DNA from: WHSW01 sp963767475
GTDB taxonomy: Bacteria > Actinomycetota > Thermoleophilia > Solirubrobacterales > 70-9
Length of the DNA stretch: 64,000 bases
Reading direction: 5' to 3'
NCBI GenBank assembly: GCA_963767475.1
Contig: CAVYEI010000005.1
Span: 310,001 to 374,000 of the forward strand
Made by a program: the position numbers and the translations under genes. Every line of letters starts with the position of its first letter. The stretch's first letter is position 1. This document shows, one piece after another, positions 1 to 7,000 of this stretch. Under the pieces are notes generated by a model, which was not told the origin of the DNA, did no database searches, and worked only from the letters and a program-made list of their open reading frames with translations.

Positions 1-46
1 GTGGGTCGAGGGAACGGCGCCGCCCGGCGACGGCGAGGGTGAGCGG

Positions 47-568
47 TTGACGCACCTCGACGACGCCGGCAGCGCCCGGATGGTCGACGTCGGGGCAAAG
101 GACGAGACCCAGCGTCGTGCCCGGGCGGAGGCGACGCTGCGGATGTCGCCGCAGACGGCGGCGGCGCTCGCCCGCGGCGACGCACCGAAGGGCGACGTGC
201 TCGGCACCGCGCGGATCGCCGGGATCGGGGCGGCGAAGCGGACCGGCGAGCTGATCCCGCTCGCCCACCCGCTGGCGCTCGACTTCATCGACGTCGAGGG
301 CACCGTCGACGTCGAGGCCGGGCTCGTGCGCCTCTCCGCGGTCGCCGGGATCACGGCCAGGACCGGGGTCGAGATGGAGGCGATGACCGCCTGTGCGGTC
401 GCGGCGCTGACCGTCTACGACATGGTCAAGGGGCTCGAGCGCGGGGTCACGATCGAGGCGATCGAGCTGGTCGAAAAGAGCGGTGGGCGCAGCGGAGCTT
501 GGAGGCGGAGCGAAGCGAAGCCGACCGGCGCCGCCGTTGAGGCGCCTGATTCAGGCCGGGAGCGATGA
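47..568 (+). CDS. moaC: Cyclic pyranopterin monophosphate synthase MoaC
   Basis: Works with MoaA to turn GTP into cyclic pyranopterin monophosphate, the first intermediate of molybdenum cofactor synthesis. The family signatures are present: MVDVGAKDETQRRARAEA at residues 12-29, the PLAHPLAL stretch near 72-79, and GVEMEAMTACAVAALTVYDM near 107-126. The 173-residue length slightly exceeds the usual ~160. The start is uncertain: TTG at 47 is used, but the frame stays open to the window edge, so the gene may begin upstream or be the end of a longer protein. The last ~20 codons (after SGGRSGAW) come from an interspersed hairpin repeat and do not look like MoaC. The stop overlaps the mog start by 4 bp, so the two are translationally coupled. 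Confidence 0.93.
   Translation: MTHLDDAGSARMVDVGAKDETQRRARAEATLRMSPQTAAALARGDAPKGDVLGTARIAGIGAAKRTGELIPLAHPLALDFIDVEGTVDVEAGLVRLSAVAGITARTGVEMEAMTACAVAALTVYDMVKGLERGVTIEAIELVEKSGGRSGAWRRSEAKPTGAAVEAPDSGRER
502..547 (+). repeat. Interspersed hairpin repeat, copy A (inside the moaC 3' end)
   Basis: Begins GAGGCGGAGCGAAGCGAAGC and ends in a hairpin: GGCGCC (stem), GCCGTTGA (loop), GGCGCC (stem). Nearly identical to copy B at 9374-9418 and sharing the hairpin core with the copies near 4585, 51677 and 60735. It is read in frame as the tail of MoaC. Confidence 0.75.
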
Positions 569-1053
569 GCGACGGGGGCTTTCTCACGGCCGTGCTGACG
601 ATCTCGAGCTCGAAGGCGCGCGGCGAGGGTGAGGATCTGAGCGGGCCGGCGTTGGCGAGCTTCGCCGAGCGGCTGGGGGCCGACGTGCTCGGCGCCGAGG
701 TGATCGACGACGACCTCGAGCTGATCGCCGGGCGGCTGCGCTACTGGTGCGACGAGGGCGGCTGCGCGCTCGTCCTGACCACCGGGGGCACGGGGTTCTC
801 ACCTGATGACGTCACCCCCGAGGCGACCCGGGCGGTGCTCGAGCGCGAGGCTCCCGGCTTCGCCGAGGCGATGCGGGCGGCCTCACGCGAGCACACGCCG
901 ATGTGGATGACCTCGCGCGGCGTCGCCGGGACCCGCGGCCGATCGCTGATCGTCAACTTCCCCGGCAACCCGCCGGCGATCGAGCAGGCGGGCGCCGCGC
1001 TCGAGCGCGCGATCCCGCACGCGCTCGGCCTGCTCTCCGGCGACCGCCACTAG
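565..1053 (+). CDS. mog: Molybdopterin adenylyltransferase family protein (MogA/MoaB)
   Basis: Adenylylates molybdopterin before molybdate insertion. The 162-residue protein is a single MoCF-binding domain. It has the MPT-binding signature TTGGTGFSPDDVTPEAT (about residues 73-89) and the late motif FPGNPPAIEQ (about 132-141), and its length suits a stand-alone MogA/MoaB rather than MoeA. ATG overlaps the moaC stop as ATGA, so both cofactor genes form one operon. MogA versus MoaB cannot be separated by eye. No molybdenum enzyme lies in this window. Confidence 0.9.
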   Translation: MSDGGFLTAVLTISSSKARGEGEDLSGPALASFAERLGADVLGAEVIDDDLELIAGRLRYWCDEGGCALVLTTGGTGFSPDDVTPEATRAVLEREAPGFAEAMRAASREHTPMWMTSRGVAGTRGRSLIVNFPGNPPAIEQAGAALERAIPHALGLLSGDRH

Positions 1054-1079
1054 CCGCTGGGCCCGAGGCTCGGTCCCGC

Positions 1080-1085
1080 TACGCT
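1080..1085 (+). promoter_or_regulatory. Probable -10 hexamer TACGCT of the globin gene (leaderless)
   Basis: TACGCT ends 6 nt before GTG 1092. This is the recurring TANNNT-start spacing in this window and supports that GTG over upstream in-frame starts. Confidence 0.45.
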
Positions 1086-1091
1086 CGAACG

Positions 1092-1571
1092 GTGACCGGC
1101 TCAGGGGACCACGACACGCCGACGCTCTACGAATGGGCCGGGGGCGAGCCGGCGCTTCGGCGCCTGATCGACGCCTTCTACGACCGCGTCGAGGCCGATC
1201 AGCTGCTGTCGCCGTTCTTCCCCGGCGGCGTGCGGGAGGAGCACCGCGATCACGTGACCGCGTGGTGGGCGGAGGTCTTCGGCGGACCGAGCCGCTACAC
1301 CGATGAGCTCGGCGGCTACGAGAGCATGCTCGGTCATCACCGCGACCTCGGGATCACCGCGGAGGCGAGGCACCGGTTCGCGTCGCTGTTCAGCCTCGCG
1401 GCCGATGACGCCGGGCTCCCGGACGATCCCGAATTCCGCTCCGCGCTGGTCGCCTATCTCGAGTGGGGGACGCGGCTGGCGTTCGCCAACTCCCAGCCCG
1501 GTGCCGAGGTCGCCCCGCAGGCGCCGGTTCCGCGCTGGGGCTGGGGCGAGGCCCCGCCCTACGAGGGGTGA
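1092..1571 (+). CDS. Group II truncated hemoglobin
   Basis: A 2-over-2 haem globin that binds O2/NO or aids peroxide and NO detoxification (family knowledge). The 159-residue protein has the family pattern: LYEWAGGEPALRRLIDAFY at the N terminus, the AWWAEVFGGPSRYT segment, HHRDLGIT carrying the probable proximal His, and the C-terminal PRWGWGEAP tail typical of group II. GTG 1092 is chosen because the globin domain begins there and a TACGCT -10-like hexamer precedes it by 6 nt. A longer frame reaching back into mog has no homology. The next gene follows after 4 nt, suggesting cotranscription. Confidence 0.88.
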   Translation: MTGSGDHDTPTLYEWAGGEPALRRLIDAFYDRVEADQLLSPFFPGGVREEHRDHVTAWWAEVFGGPSRYTDELGGYESMLGHHRDLGITAEARHRFASLFSLAADDAGLPDDPEFRSALVAYLEWGTRLAFANSQPGAEVAPQAPVPRWGWGEAPPYEG

Positions 1572-1575
1572 GTGG

Positions 1576-1845
1576 ATGAGAACCGGCCGCTATTCGTTCC
1601 CCTACGTCACCTACGACCCGCCCAGCGACGTGCTCTACGCGCGGATCAGCCAGGGCCGCGACGCCTCCCGCGAGCAGACCGAGGAGGGTGACATCTGGAC
1701 CTACGACGCCGACGGTCGCCCGACCGGTGTGATCGTGGTCGAGCCGGGCGAGCGCTTCGCCCGCGACGGCGCCGTCTACATCACCTTGCCCACGGGCGAG
1801 CGCGAGCGCCTCCAGGGCGTCGAGGCCGCGATGCGGGCCGGCTGA
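1576..1845 (+). CDS. DUF2283-like small protein
   Basis: An 89-residue protein with the DUF2283 pattern: YDPPSDVLYARIS followed by an acidic stretch and DADGRPTGVIVVEPGERF. No biochemical function is established for this domain. ATG 1576 is preceded by a GGGGTGAGTGG stretch that can act as ribosome site. It starts 4 nt after the globin stop, so the two probably share a transcript. The conserved Tyr-Asp-Pro-x-x-Asp-x-Leu-Tyr core is clear; the C-terminal third is variable in the family. Confidence 0.75.
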   Translation: MRTGRYSFPYVTYDPPSDVLYARISQGRDASREQTEEGDIWTYDADGRPTGVIVVEPGERFARDGAVYITLPTGERERLQGVEAAMRAG

Positions 1846-1857
1846 GCGCGCGGTTGT

Positions 1858-2292
1858 CTAGGGACGCGTGACCCAGGCGAGCCTGCCCGAATCGCACGAG
1901 TGCGTCAAGCCGTCGTCACCGGCGATCTCGCCGAAGTAGCGAAAGCGCCCGAAGGCCTTGTTGCGGTTGATCGCGCCCGAGACCTTGAACACGGTCTCGC
2001 CGTTGTCGTCCGCGACCTTGAAGGCGCCCGCGTCGGAGACCTCCACCGATCCGGTCAGCTTCGCCACCTTGAGGATGCCCTCGGTGCCGTCGTCGCAGTC
2101 GACGGTGAAGTTGCGGACCGAGAACGAGGTCACGCTGCTCCCGTCGTTGGTGACGGCTTCCTTGAACTTGACCTGCGAACCGGGCACCCCGACCAGCTTG
2201 CCGAAGTGGGTTACGCGTGCCGCCTGCGCCGGGGCGACCACCGCGATTGCCACCGCCGTGGTCAGCGCGCCCATGATCAGGATCCGCTTCAT
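1858..2292 (-). CDS. Secreted protein of unknown function
   Basis: 144 residues. The N terminus is a good Sec signal peptide: a Lys-Arg start, a hydrophobic core from about residue 4 to 20, and a probable cleavage after APAQA (residue 24). The mature part is beta-rich with Gly/Ser/Thr, has two Cys (in VDCDDG and SHSCDSG-like contexts) that could form a disulfide, and ends WVTRP. I do not recognise a family. It lies downstream of another secreted protein on the same strand, separated by a 10-bp perfect hairpin at 2331-2356. Confidence 0.65.
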   Translation of the reverse strand: MKRILIMGALTTAVAIAVVAPAQAARVTHFGKLVGVPGSQVKFKEAVTNDGSSVTSFSVRNFTVDCDDGTEGILKVAKLTGSVEVSDAGAFKVADDNGETVFKVSGAINRNKAFGRFRYFGEIAGDDGLTHSCDSGRLAWVTRP

Positions 2293-2330
2293 CCGTGTCT
2301 ACCTCCGTGTTTTGCCCGATACCCCTGTAC

Positions 2331-2356
2331 GGGCGCCAGCATAGTCGCTGGCGCCC
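2331..2356 (-). terminator. Strong hairpin between two secreted-protein genes
   Basis: GGGCGCCAGC, a 6-nt loop, then GCTGGCGCCC: a perfect 10-bp stem lying 12 nt past the stop of the upstream minus-strand gene and about 40 nt before the next start. No U-tract follows, so it may be a U-less terminator, an mRNA-stabilising end or an attenuator. Confidence 0.5.
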
Positions 2357-2368
2357 CGTCGGATAGCA

Positions 2369-2836
2369 CTACTTGACGCCCTTGAGGCAGGTCAGGTTCG
2401 AGGTGATCGTGAACGGCGTGCGGTCGCCCAGCGACTCCTTGTCGAGTCCGATCAGCACGTGGTACTCGGCCGGGCTGGCGACGTAGGTGCCCTGGACGTA
2501 GACGTCGAGCCTGCTCGGAACGACGCCGCCGTCGATCACCTTCGAGCAGCCGGTCAGCTTCACGTCGATATACGGCCCGACACCGCCCGCGCTCACGTCG
2601 GCCGGGTTGATCGGCGACGGGGCGCTGCTCTGCAGATAGGTCAGCTTCGGCTTCTTGGCCGAGCCGCCGATCCCGGCCTTCGGCTTCGCCGACACCGCGT
2701 CGGCCCCGAGGTCGACGGTCACGGTCGCGTAGTCCGGCCGCGCGCCCGCGCCGGTCCCCAGCACCGAGGTGGCGGCGACGCCCAGCGCGCCCACCGCGGT
2801 CAAGGCTGCAAGGCCCGTAATCCACTTCCTGCTCAT
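2369..2836 (-). CDS. Secreted protein of unknown function
   Basis: 155 residues from ATG 2836, chosen because GGAGGAG precedes it and because the signal peptide begins there (MSRKWITGLAALTAVGALG). A longer frame adds 30 residues with no signal character. Cleavage is likely near residue 20-27. The mature protein has two Cys (TGCSKVIDGG and NLTCLKGVK) that could pair. The domain is not recognised; the spacing resembles small extracellular beta-sandwich proteins. Its start region is divergent from the ECF sigma gene at 2963, so the 126-bp gap holds both promoters. Confidence 0.7.
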   Translation of the reverse strand: MSRKWITGLAALTAVGALGVAATSVLGTGAGARPDYATVTVDLGADAVSAKPKAGIGGSAKKPKLTYLQSSAPSPINPADVSAGGVGPYIDVKLTGCSKVIDGGVVPSRLDVYVQGTYVASPAEYHVLIGLDKESLGDRTPFTITSNLTCLKGVK

Positions 2837-2885
2837 CCGCTCACTCCTCCGTCTCGAGTTGTCCCTTGGTTGCCAGTCTATGAAG

Positions 2886-2910
2886 GGAACACACGAATTC
2901 GCGGATCGAC
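2886..2910 (+). promoter_or_regulatory. Possible ECF-type promoter (GGAAC-N16-CGAC)
   Basis: GGAAC at 2886-2890 and CGAC at 2907-2910 with 16 nt between resemble the ECF sigma consensus GGAAC-N16/17-CGTC. The position, 50-75 nt before the ECF sigma gene, would suit autoregulation. Weak evidence by itself. Confidence 0.3.
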
Positions 2911-2962
2911 TCATCGGTTGGCTCACGAATACGCTCGCCGGGCCGTTTCAAGAACACGACCA

Positions 2963-3478
2963 TTGAGCGCCACCAAGACAGCCAGGGCCCCGACACAGCC
3001 CCCGTTTCAGCATTTTCTCGACGCCCATCGAGGCCCGGTGCTCGCTTTCCTGCGCGCGATGGTCGGCCACGACGACGCCGAGGATTGCTTTCAGGAGACC
3101 TTCATCGCCGCGATGCGCGCATATGACCGAATGGACGGCGCCCATCCGCGCGCCTGGGTGATGACGATCGCGCGACGCAAGGCGATCGACCATCACCGCG
3201 CCCGGGCGCGGCGGCCGGTGCCGCGCGACGAGATGCCCGAGATCGCGGCGCCCGATCGCGGCGGTGGCCTCGGCGACCTCGACGGCGAGGTCTGGTCGGC
3301 CGTCGCCGAGCTCAGCGAGGCCCAGCGCACGGCCGTCGCCCTGCGCTACGCCGGCGACCTCGCCTACCGCGAGATCGCCGCGGCGCTCCAGGTAAGCGAA
3401 GAAGCCGCCCGACGGCGGGTCTCCGACGGCCTGCGGGCGCTGCGCCAGACCATCAACCGAGAGGAGGCGAGGCGATGA
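2963..3478 (+). CDS. ECF-type RNA polymerase sigma factor
   Basis: 171 residues from TTG 2963. Region 2 is visible as FLDAHRGPVLAFLRAMVGHDDAEDCFQ.. continuing to the W-V-M-T-I-A-R-R-K-AIDHHRAR helix (residues ~20-90). Region 4 is AVAELSEAQRTAVALRY with the HTH YREIAAALQVSEEAARRRV near the end. The start is uncertain because the frame is open upstream and no good ribosome site precedes TTG. Its stop overlaps the next gene's ATG by 4 bp, pairing it with a DNA-alkyl repair protein instead of an anti-sigma factor. That suggests a role in alkylation stress (inference). Confidence 0.85.
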   Translation: MSATKTARAPTQPPFQHFLDAHRGPVLAFLRAMVGHDDAEDCFQETFIAAMRAYDRMDGAHPRAWVMTIARRKAIDHHRARARRPVPRDEMPEIAAPDRGGGLGDLDGEVWSAVAELSEAQRTAVALRYAGDLAYREIAAALQVSEEAARRRVSDGLRALRQTINREEARR

Positions 3479-4092
3479 GCCGAGTCGACGCGAAACAGAT
3501 CAGCAGGGTGCTGGGCGGCGTGGAGGCCGACGATGCGGCGCGCGCCGCGCAGCGGTTCGCCGAGCGAGCCGAGCGGGAGGGCCTGGTCGAGGTCGCCTAC
3601 GCGAGCTTCGACTCGCCGCTCGGCACCGGTCACGTGGCGACCACCGAGCGCGGGATCGTCTCGGTCGCGCTGCCGAACTTCGGCGAGCAGTCGTTCATCG
3701 AGCAGATCACCGGGATCTCGCCACGGGTGCTGGAGCTGCCCGCGCGCCTCGATCGCGCCCGCCGCGAGCTCGATCAGTACTTCGAGGGCAGCCGGCGCGA
3801 GTTCGAGCTCGAGCTCGACTGGCAGCTGGTGCGATCGAAGTTCGCCAGCCGGGTGCTGCACGAGACGGCGAAGCTGCCCTACGGCGTTACCGCCAGCTAC
3901 GGCGAGGTCGCGAGCCGGGCCGGCAACCCGCGGGCGTTTCGCGCCGCCGGGACCGCGCTCGGCCACAACCCGATCCCGATCGTCGTCCCCTGCCACCGCG
4001 TCGTGCTCGCCGGCGGGGTGCTCGGCAACTACGGAGGAGGGCCCGAGATGAAGGCCTTCCTGCTGCGGCTCGAGGGAGCTATGCCTACTTGA
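3475..4092 (+). CDS. Methylated-DNA--protein-cysteine methyltransferase (O6-alkylguanine repair)
   Basis: Suicide repair enzyme that transfers alkyl groups from O6-alkylguanine to its own cysteine. The active-site motif is PCHRVV at about residues 170-175, preceded by the AAGTALGHNPIPIVVPCH helix-turn region and followed by the GGVLGNYGGGPEMKAFLL active-site lid. 205 residues. The first ~35 residues (before AYASFDSPLG) are extra compared with Ogt and could interact with the sigma factor encoded just upstream (inference). Coupled to that gene by ATGA. The -35 element of the next gene's promoter overlaps this stop codon. Confidence 0.9.
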   Translation: MSRVDAKQISRVLGGVEADDAARAAQRFAERAEREGLVEVAYASFDSPLGTGHVATTERGIVSVALPNFGEQSFIEQITGISPRVLELPARLDRARRELDQYFEGSRREFELELDWQLVRSKFASRVLHETAKLPYGVTASYGEVASRAGNPRAFRAAGTALGHNPIPIVVPCHRVVLAGGVLGNYGGGPEMKAFLLRLEGAMPT

Positions 4093-4126
4093 CAAGACGT
4101 TGGCTGCCAATGTACGCTGCCAACTA
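4089..4126 (+). promoter_or_regulatory. Leaderless promoter with palindromic operator for the HTH gene
   Basis: TTGACA at 4089-4094 and TACGCT at 4113-4118 (18-nt spacer), then ATG 7 nt later with no ribosome site. Between them lies the inverted repeat TTGGC-T-GCCAA (4100-4110). Its half GCTGCCAA recurs at 4116-4123, 13 nt downstream, across the -10. A binding site for the encoded HTH protein itself is a natural guess. Confidence 0.55.
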
Positions 4127-4608
4127 TGCATGTTGACCCAAACAGCCCCAGGGCACAGTTGACCAAGCGCCAGCAGGAGGTCCTCGACCGTCTCGAGCAG
4201 GGCCTCGGGGCGAAAGAGATCGCCAACGACATCGGCGTCAGCCGCAACGCGGTGTATCAGCACATCGAGCGCCTCAGGAGGCAGGGGGCGCTCGCCGAGT
4301 CCTACACCCCGAGCGGCCAGCCGCCGCGCCGGATCGAGGTCGGTTCGGCCGCCCTCCCACCGAGCGCGACGAGGGCCCCGCGCGAGAGCACGCTGGCCCG
4401 GTTGCGCGAGCTCGCCGGCGACGGCGACGATCCCGAATACGCGCACCTGATCGAGGGCGCGATCGCCTCCGGCGACGCGGTCGCGCTCGCCTACGAGCTC
4501 GGCCGTCTCGACGCACACGGCGACAGCGGCCTGCCCGTCGATCTCGTCGAGTCGGCTCTGCGCCGGCTCTCCGTCTTGCCCCGCGAGGCGGAGCCCGCGC
4601 CGCTGTGA
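4126..4608 (+). CDS. HTH transcriptional regulator, LuxR/sigma-4-like DNA-binding domain
   Basis: 160 residues. An N-terminal HTH (LTKRQQEVLDRLEQGLGAKEIANDIGVSRNAVYQHIERLRRQG, in the region of residues 13-56) matches the LuxR-type or winged HTH pattern. The C-terminal half is helical and acidic, without a recognisable receiver or ligand domain. The last seven residues are encoded by an interspersed repeat copy (4585-4616). Its promoter holds a palindrome and a repeated half-site, so autoregulation is plausible. The gene stands alone between the sigma/repair operon and lemA; its targets are unknown. Confidence 0.75.
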   Translation: MHVDPNSPRAQLTKRQQEVLDRLEQGLGAKEIANDIGVSRNAVYQHIERLRRQGALAESYTPSGQPPRRIEVGSAALPPSATRAPRESTLARLRELAGDGDDPEYAHLIEGAIASGDAVALAYELGRLDAHGDSGLPVDLVESALRRLSVLPREAEPAPL

Positions 4609-4616
4609 GGCGCCTG
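4585..4616 (+). repeat. Interspersed hairpin repeat, short copy (HTH gene 3' end)
   Basis: GAGGCGGAGC, then the hairpin GCGCC-GCTGTGA-GGCGC. The loop is one base shorter than in the other copies. It encodes the last residues and stop of the HTH gene. Confidence 0.55.
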
Positions 4617-4678
4617 AGCGGCGGCAAGTAGGCCATAATCACGCCGCACTTACTTTCGAAGGAGAGGTCTGGAGCCCA

Positions 4679-5347
4679 ATGGTCGTAGCCATCATCATCA
4701 TCGGCGTACTGCTGCTGATCGGTTTGATCTTCATCCTGATCCGCAACTCGATCATCGGGTCGCGAAACAGGGTCGATGAAGCCTGGTCGGGAATCGACGT
4801 ACAGCTCAAGCGTCGACATGATCTGATCCCGAACCTGGTCGAGGCGGTCAAGGGCTACGCGACGCATGAGCGCGAGACCTTCGAGAAGGTGACCCAGGCG
4901 CGTGCCGCCGCGATGGCGGCCCAGGGGCCCGAGCAGGCCGGCCAGGCCGAGGGTTTCCTCAGCCAGGCTCTCGGCGGGCTGCGTGTGGTTGCCGAGGCGT
5001 ATCCGGAGCTGCGCGCGACCGAGAACTTCCAGCAGCTGACGCGCAACCTCTCCGAGCTCGAGGACGAGATCCAGGCATCGCGCCGGATCTACAACTCCAA
5101 CGTCCAGGCCTACAACACGAAGATCCAGATCTTCCCGAACTCGGTCGTCGCCTCGAGCGGCGGCTTCACCGCGCGCGAGTTCTTCGAGATCGAGGACCCG
5201 GGCGACCGTGAGGTGCCGACCTTCTCCTTCGGCGATCAGGCCGCGCCGGCGGCGCCCGCAGCGCCGGCGGCACCCGCCGCGGCGGCTCCGCCGGCCGAGC
5301 CGGCACCGCCCGCACCCCCGGCACCGCCGACGCCCCCGGCTCAGTAA
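4679..5347 (+). CDS. lemA: LemA family membrane-anchored protein
   Basis: 222 residues. One N-terminal transmembrane helix (residues ~2-22) is followed by the LemA helical domain: NRVDEAWSGIDVQLKRRHDLIPNLVE, ENFQQLTRNLSELEDEI and the IYNSNVQAYNTKIQIFPNSVVA signature. The tail from about residue 187 is almost pure Ala/Pro (APAAPAAPAAP and similar), longer than usual and probably disordered. The molecular function of LemA is not firmly known. A GGAG sits 4 nt before ATG and an AAGGAGAGG lies further upstream. Confidence 0.9.
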   Translation: MVVAIIIIGVLLLIGLIFILIRNSIIGSRNRVDEAWSGIDVQLKRRHDLIPNLVEAVKGYATHERETFEKVTQARAAAMAAQGPEQAGQAEGFLSQALGGLRVVAEAYPELRATENFQQLTRNLSELEDEIQASRRIYNSNVQAYNTKIQIFPNSVVASSGGFTAREFFEIEDPGDREVPTFSFGDQAAPAAPAAPAAPAAAAPPAEPAPPAPPAPPTPPAQ

Positions 5348-5390
5348 CGGCGCGATCGACCAGCCGGCCGTCATCCACGACTCGGAGGCG

Positions 5391-5966
5391 CTGACCAGCG
5401 CCTTCGAAGTCGCGGTGGCCGCCCACCGCGACCAGCGTCGCCACGACGGCAGCCCGTACATCGCCCACCCGCTCGCCGTCTGCGAGCTGCTCGCCGGCCG
5501 CGGAGCGAGCGAGGCGGTGCTCGCGGCGGCCTTGCTTCATGACGCCGTCGAGGACTCCGAGATCACGATCTCCGAGGTGGTCGAGCGCTTCGGGGTCGAG
5601 GTCGGCGAGCTGGTCGCGGCGCTGACCGAGGACGAGGAGATCGACGACTGGGTCGCCCGCAAGGACTCCCTGCGGGCCCAGGTCGCCGAGGCCGGCGTCG
5701 ACGCGGCCGAGATCTACGCCGCCGACAAGGTCACCAACCTGCGCGAGATGCGCGCCACCTACGCCGCCCACGGCGAGTCGGCGATCGATCTCCACAAGGC
5801 CCCGACCCTCGATCTGCGGGTGGCGGCGTGGCGTCACGACCTCGAGCTCGTCGAGCGCCTCTCCGGGCCCGGACCGGCCGCCGAGCTGCGGGCCGAGCTA
5901 GAGCTGTTCGAGCGCCAGCGGATGCACGAAATCGTTGCCGCGCAGGAGGCGGGCGCCCCGGGCTGA
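5391..5966 (+). CDS. HD-domain hydrolase related to the RelA/SpoT N-terminal domain
   Basis: About 190 residues resembling small (p)ppGpp hydrolases of the MESH1 kind: AAHRDQRRHDGSPYIAHPLA, then ALLHDAVEDSEIT with the HD metal dyad, and AADKVTNLREM near the end. No synthetase or TGS domain follows. The start is unclear: the only canonical in-frame starts are GTG 5208 (deep inside lemA) and GTG 5415 (cuts into the domain). CTG 5391 is placed just before the homology and has GGAGG close upstream, though only 2 nt away. (p)ppGpp hydrolysis is inferred from the fold, not proven. Confidence 0.75.
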   Translation: MTSAFEVAVAAHRDQRRHDGSPYIAHPLAVCELLAGRGASEAVLAAALLHDAVEDSEITISEVVERFGVEVGELVAALTEDEEIDDWVARKDSLRAQVAEAGVDAAEIYAADKVTNLREMRATYAAHGESAIDLHKAPTLDLRVAAWRHDLELVERLSGPGPAAELRAELELFERQRMHEIVAAQEAGAPG

Positions 5967-5976
5967 ACCCAACCGC

Positions 5977-6948
5977 GTGATCGTCGATTGCGCGCATTAT
6001 CGGGACGGCAAGCGCCAGCACGAGGGCAAACTGCCGCTCGACGTCGCCGAGCACTGCGTCGTCGGCGACGGCGACTTCGTCTGGCTGGGGCTGTTCGAGC
6101 CCACGGTCGAGGAGCTTCGCGACGTGGGCGAGCGCTTCGGCCTCCACGAGCTCGCGCTCGAGGACGCCTACCAGGCCCACCAGCGGCCGAAGCTCGAGGA
6201 CTACGAGGGCTCGTATTTCATCGTTCTGCGCCCGGCTCGCTACGACGACGACGAGGAGGAGGTCGAGTTCGGCGAGATCATGCTCTTCCTCTCGCCGACC
6301 TACGTGATCGCCGTTCGCCACGGTGCCGCCAGCGAGCTGACCGGGGTGCGCAAGCAGCTCGAGGCTCACCCGGAGTTGCTCGAGCAGGGCCCGGCGGCAG
6401 CGGTCTGGGCGATCGTCGACAAGGTCGTCGACGACTACCAGCCGGTCGTCGACGGGATCGACAACGACATCACCGAGGTCGAGACCGAGATCTTCGGCGA
6501 GCGCTCCGACTCCACCCAGCGGATCTACTTCCTCAAGCGCGAGGTGGTCGAGTTCCACCATGCGACGGCACCCCTGCTGGCGCCGCTGGAGTCGATCGAG
6601 CGGGGCGCCTTCCCGGACATGGACGACCAGCTGCGCCGCTACTTTCGCGACGTCGCCGATCACGCTCGGCGCGTCGACGAGCAGGTGACCTCCCAGCGCG
6701 AGCTCCTGACCTCGATCCTCGAGGCCAACCTGGCGCTGCTGAGCGTGAAGCAGAACGAGGTCGTGCGCTCGATCTCGGCCTGGGCGGCGATCATCGCCGT
6801 GCCCACCTTCCTGGCCTCGATCTGGGGGATGAACTTCACCCACATGCCCGAGCTCGACGAGCCCTGGGGCTATTGGATCGCGCTCGGGATGATGGCGATC
6901 GCGGTCGTCCTCCTGCACCGCTTCTTCAGGCGCATCCAGTGGCTCTGA
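5977..6948 (+). CDS. corA: CorA-type magnesium/divalent cation transporter
   Basis: Pentameric Mg2+ channel of the inner membrane. The 323-residue protein has the long acidic cytoplasmic domain (residues ~1-260, including an EEEVEFGE stretch and a long helix). Two C-terminal transmembrane segments follow, with the diagnostic loop GMNFTHMPEL after FLASIWGMNF (GMN at about residue 286). It ends RRIQWL, a basic tail as in the family. GTG 5977 begins 11 nt after the HD gene stop and suits the family N terminus. Confidence 0.92.
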   Translation: MIVDCAHYRDGKRQHEGKLPLDVAEHCVVGDGDFVWLGLFEPTVEELRDVGERFGLHELALEDAYQAHQRPKLEDYEGSYFIVLRPARYDDDEEEVEFGEIMLFLSPTYVIAVRHGAASELTGVRKQLEAHPELLEQGPAAAVWAIVDKVVDDYQPVVDGIDNDITEVETEIFGERSDSTQRIYFLKREVVEFHHATAPLLAPLESIERGAFPDMDDQLRRYFRDVADHARRVDEQVTSQRELLTSILEANLALLSVKQNEVVRSISAWAAIIAVPTFLASIWGMNFTHMPELDEPWGYWIALGMMAIAVVLLHRFFRRIQWL

Positions 6949-6987
6949 GTTAGGCCCTCAGCGGTCCGGATAGGCGCGGACGCTCGC

Positions 6988-6993
6988 TAGATT
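6988..6993 (+). promoter_or_regulatory. Probable -10 hexamer TAGATT of ctaG (leaderless)
   Basis: TAGATT ends 7 nt before GTG 7001. A TTG start at 6992 would lie inside this hexamer, so GTG 7001 is preferred. Confidence 0.45.
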
Positions 6994-7000
6994 GGCGAAC

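Noticed and set aside
4274..5461. Long minus-strand frame opposite the HTH gene and lemA
   Set aside because: Antisense shadow of GC-rich coding sequence; Arg-rich and without domain similarity.
6992..7000. TTG start for ctaG
   Set aside because: It lies inside the TAGATT hexamer; GTG 7001 keeps the whole first membrane helix.
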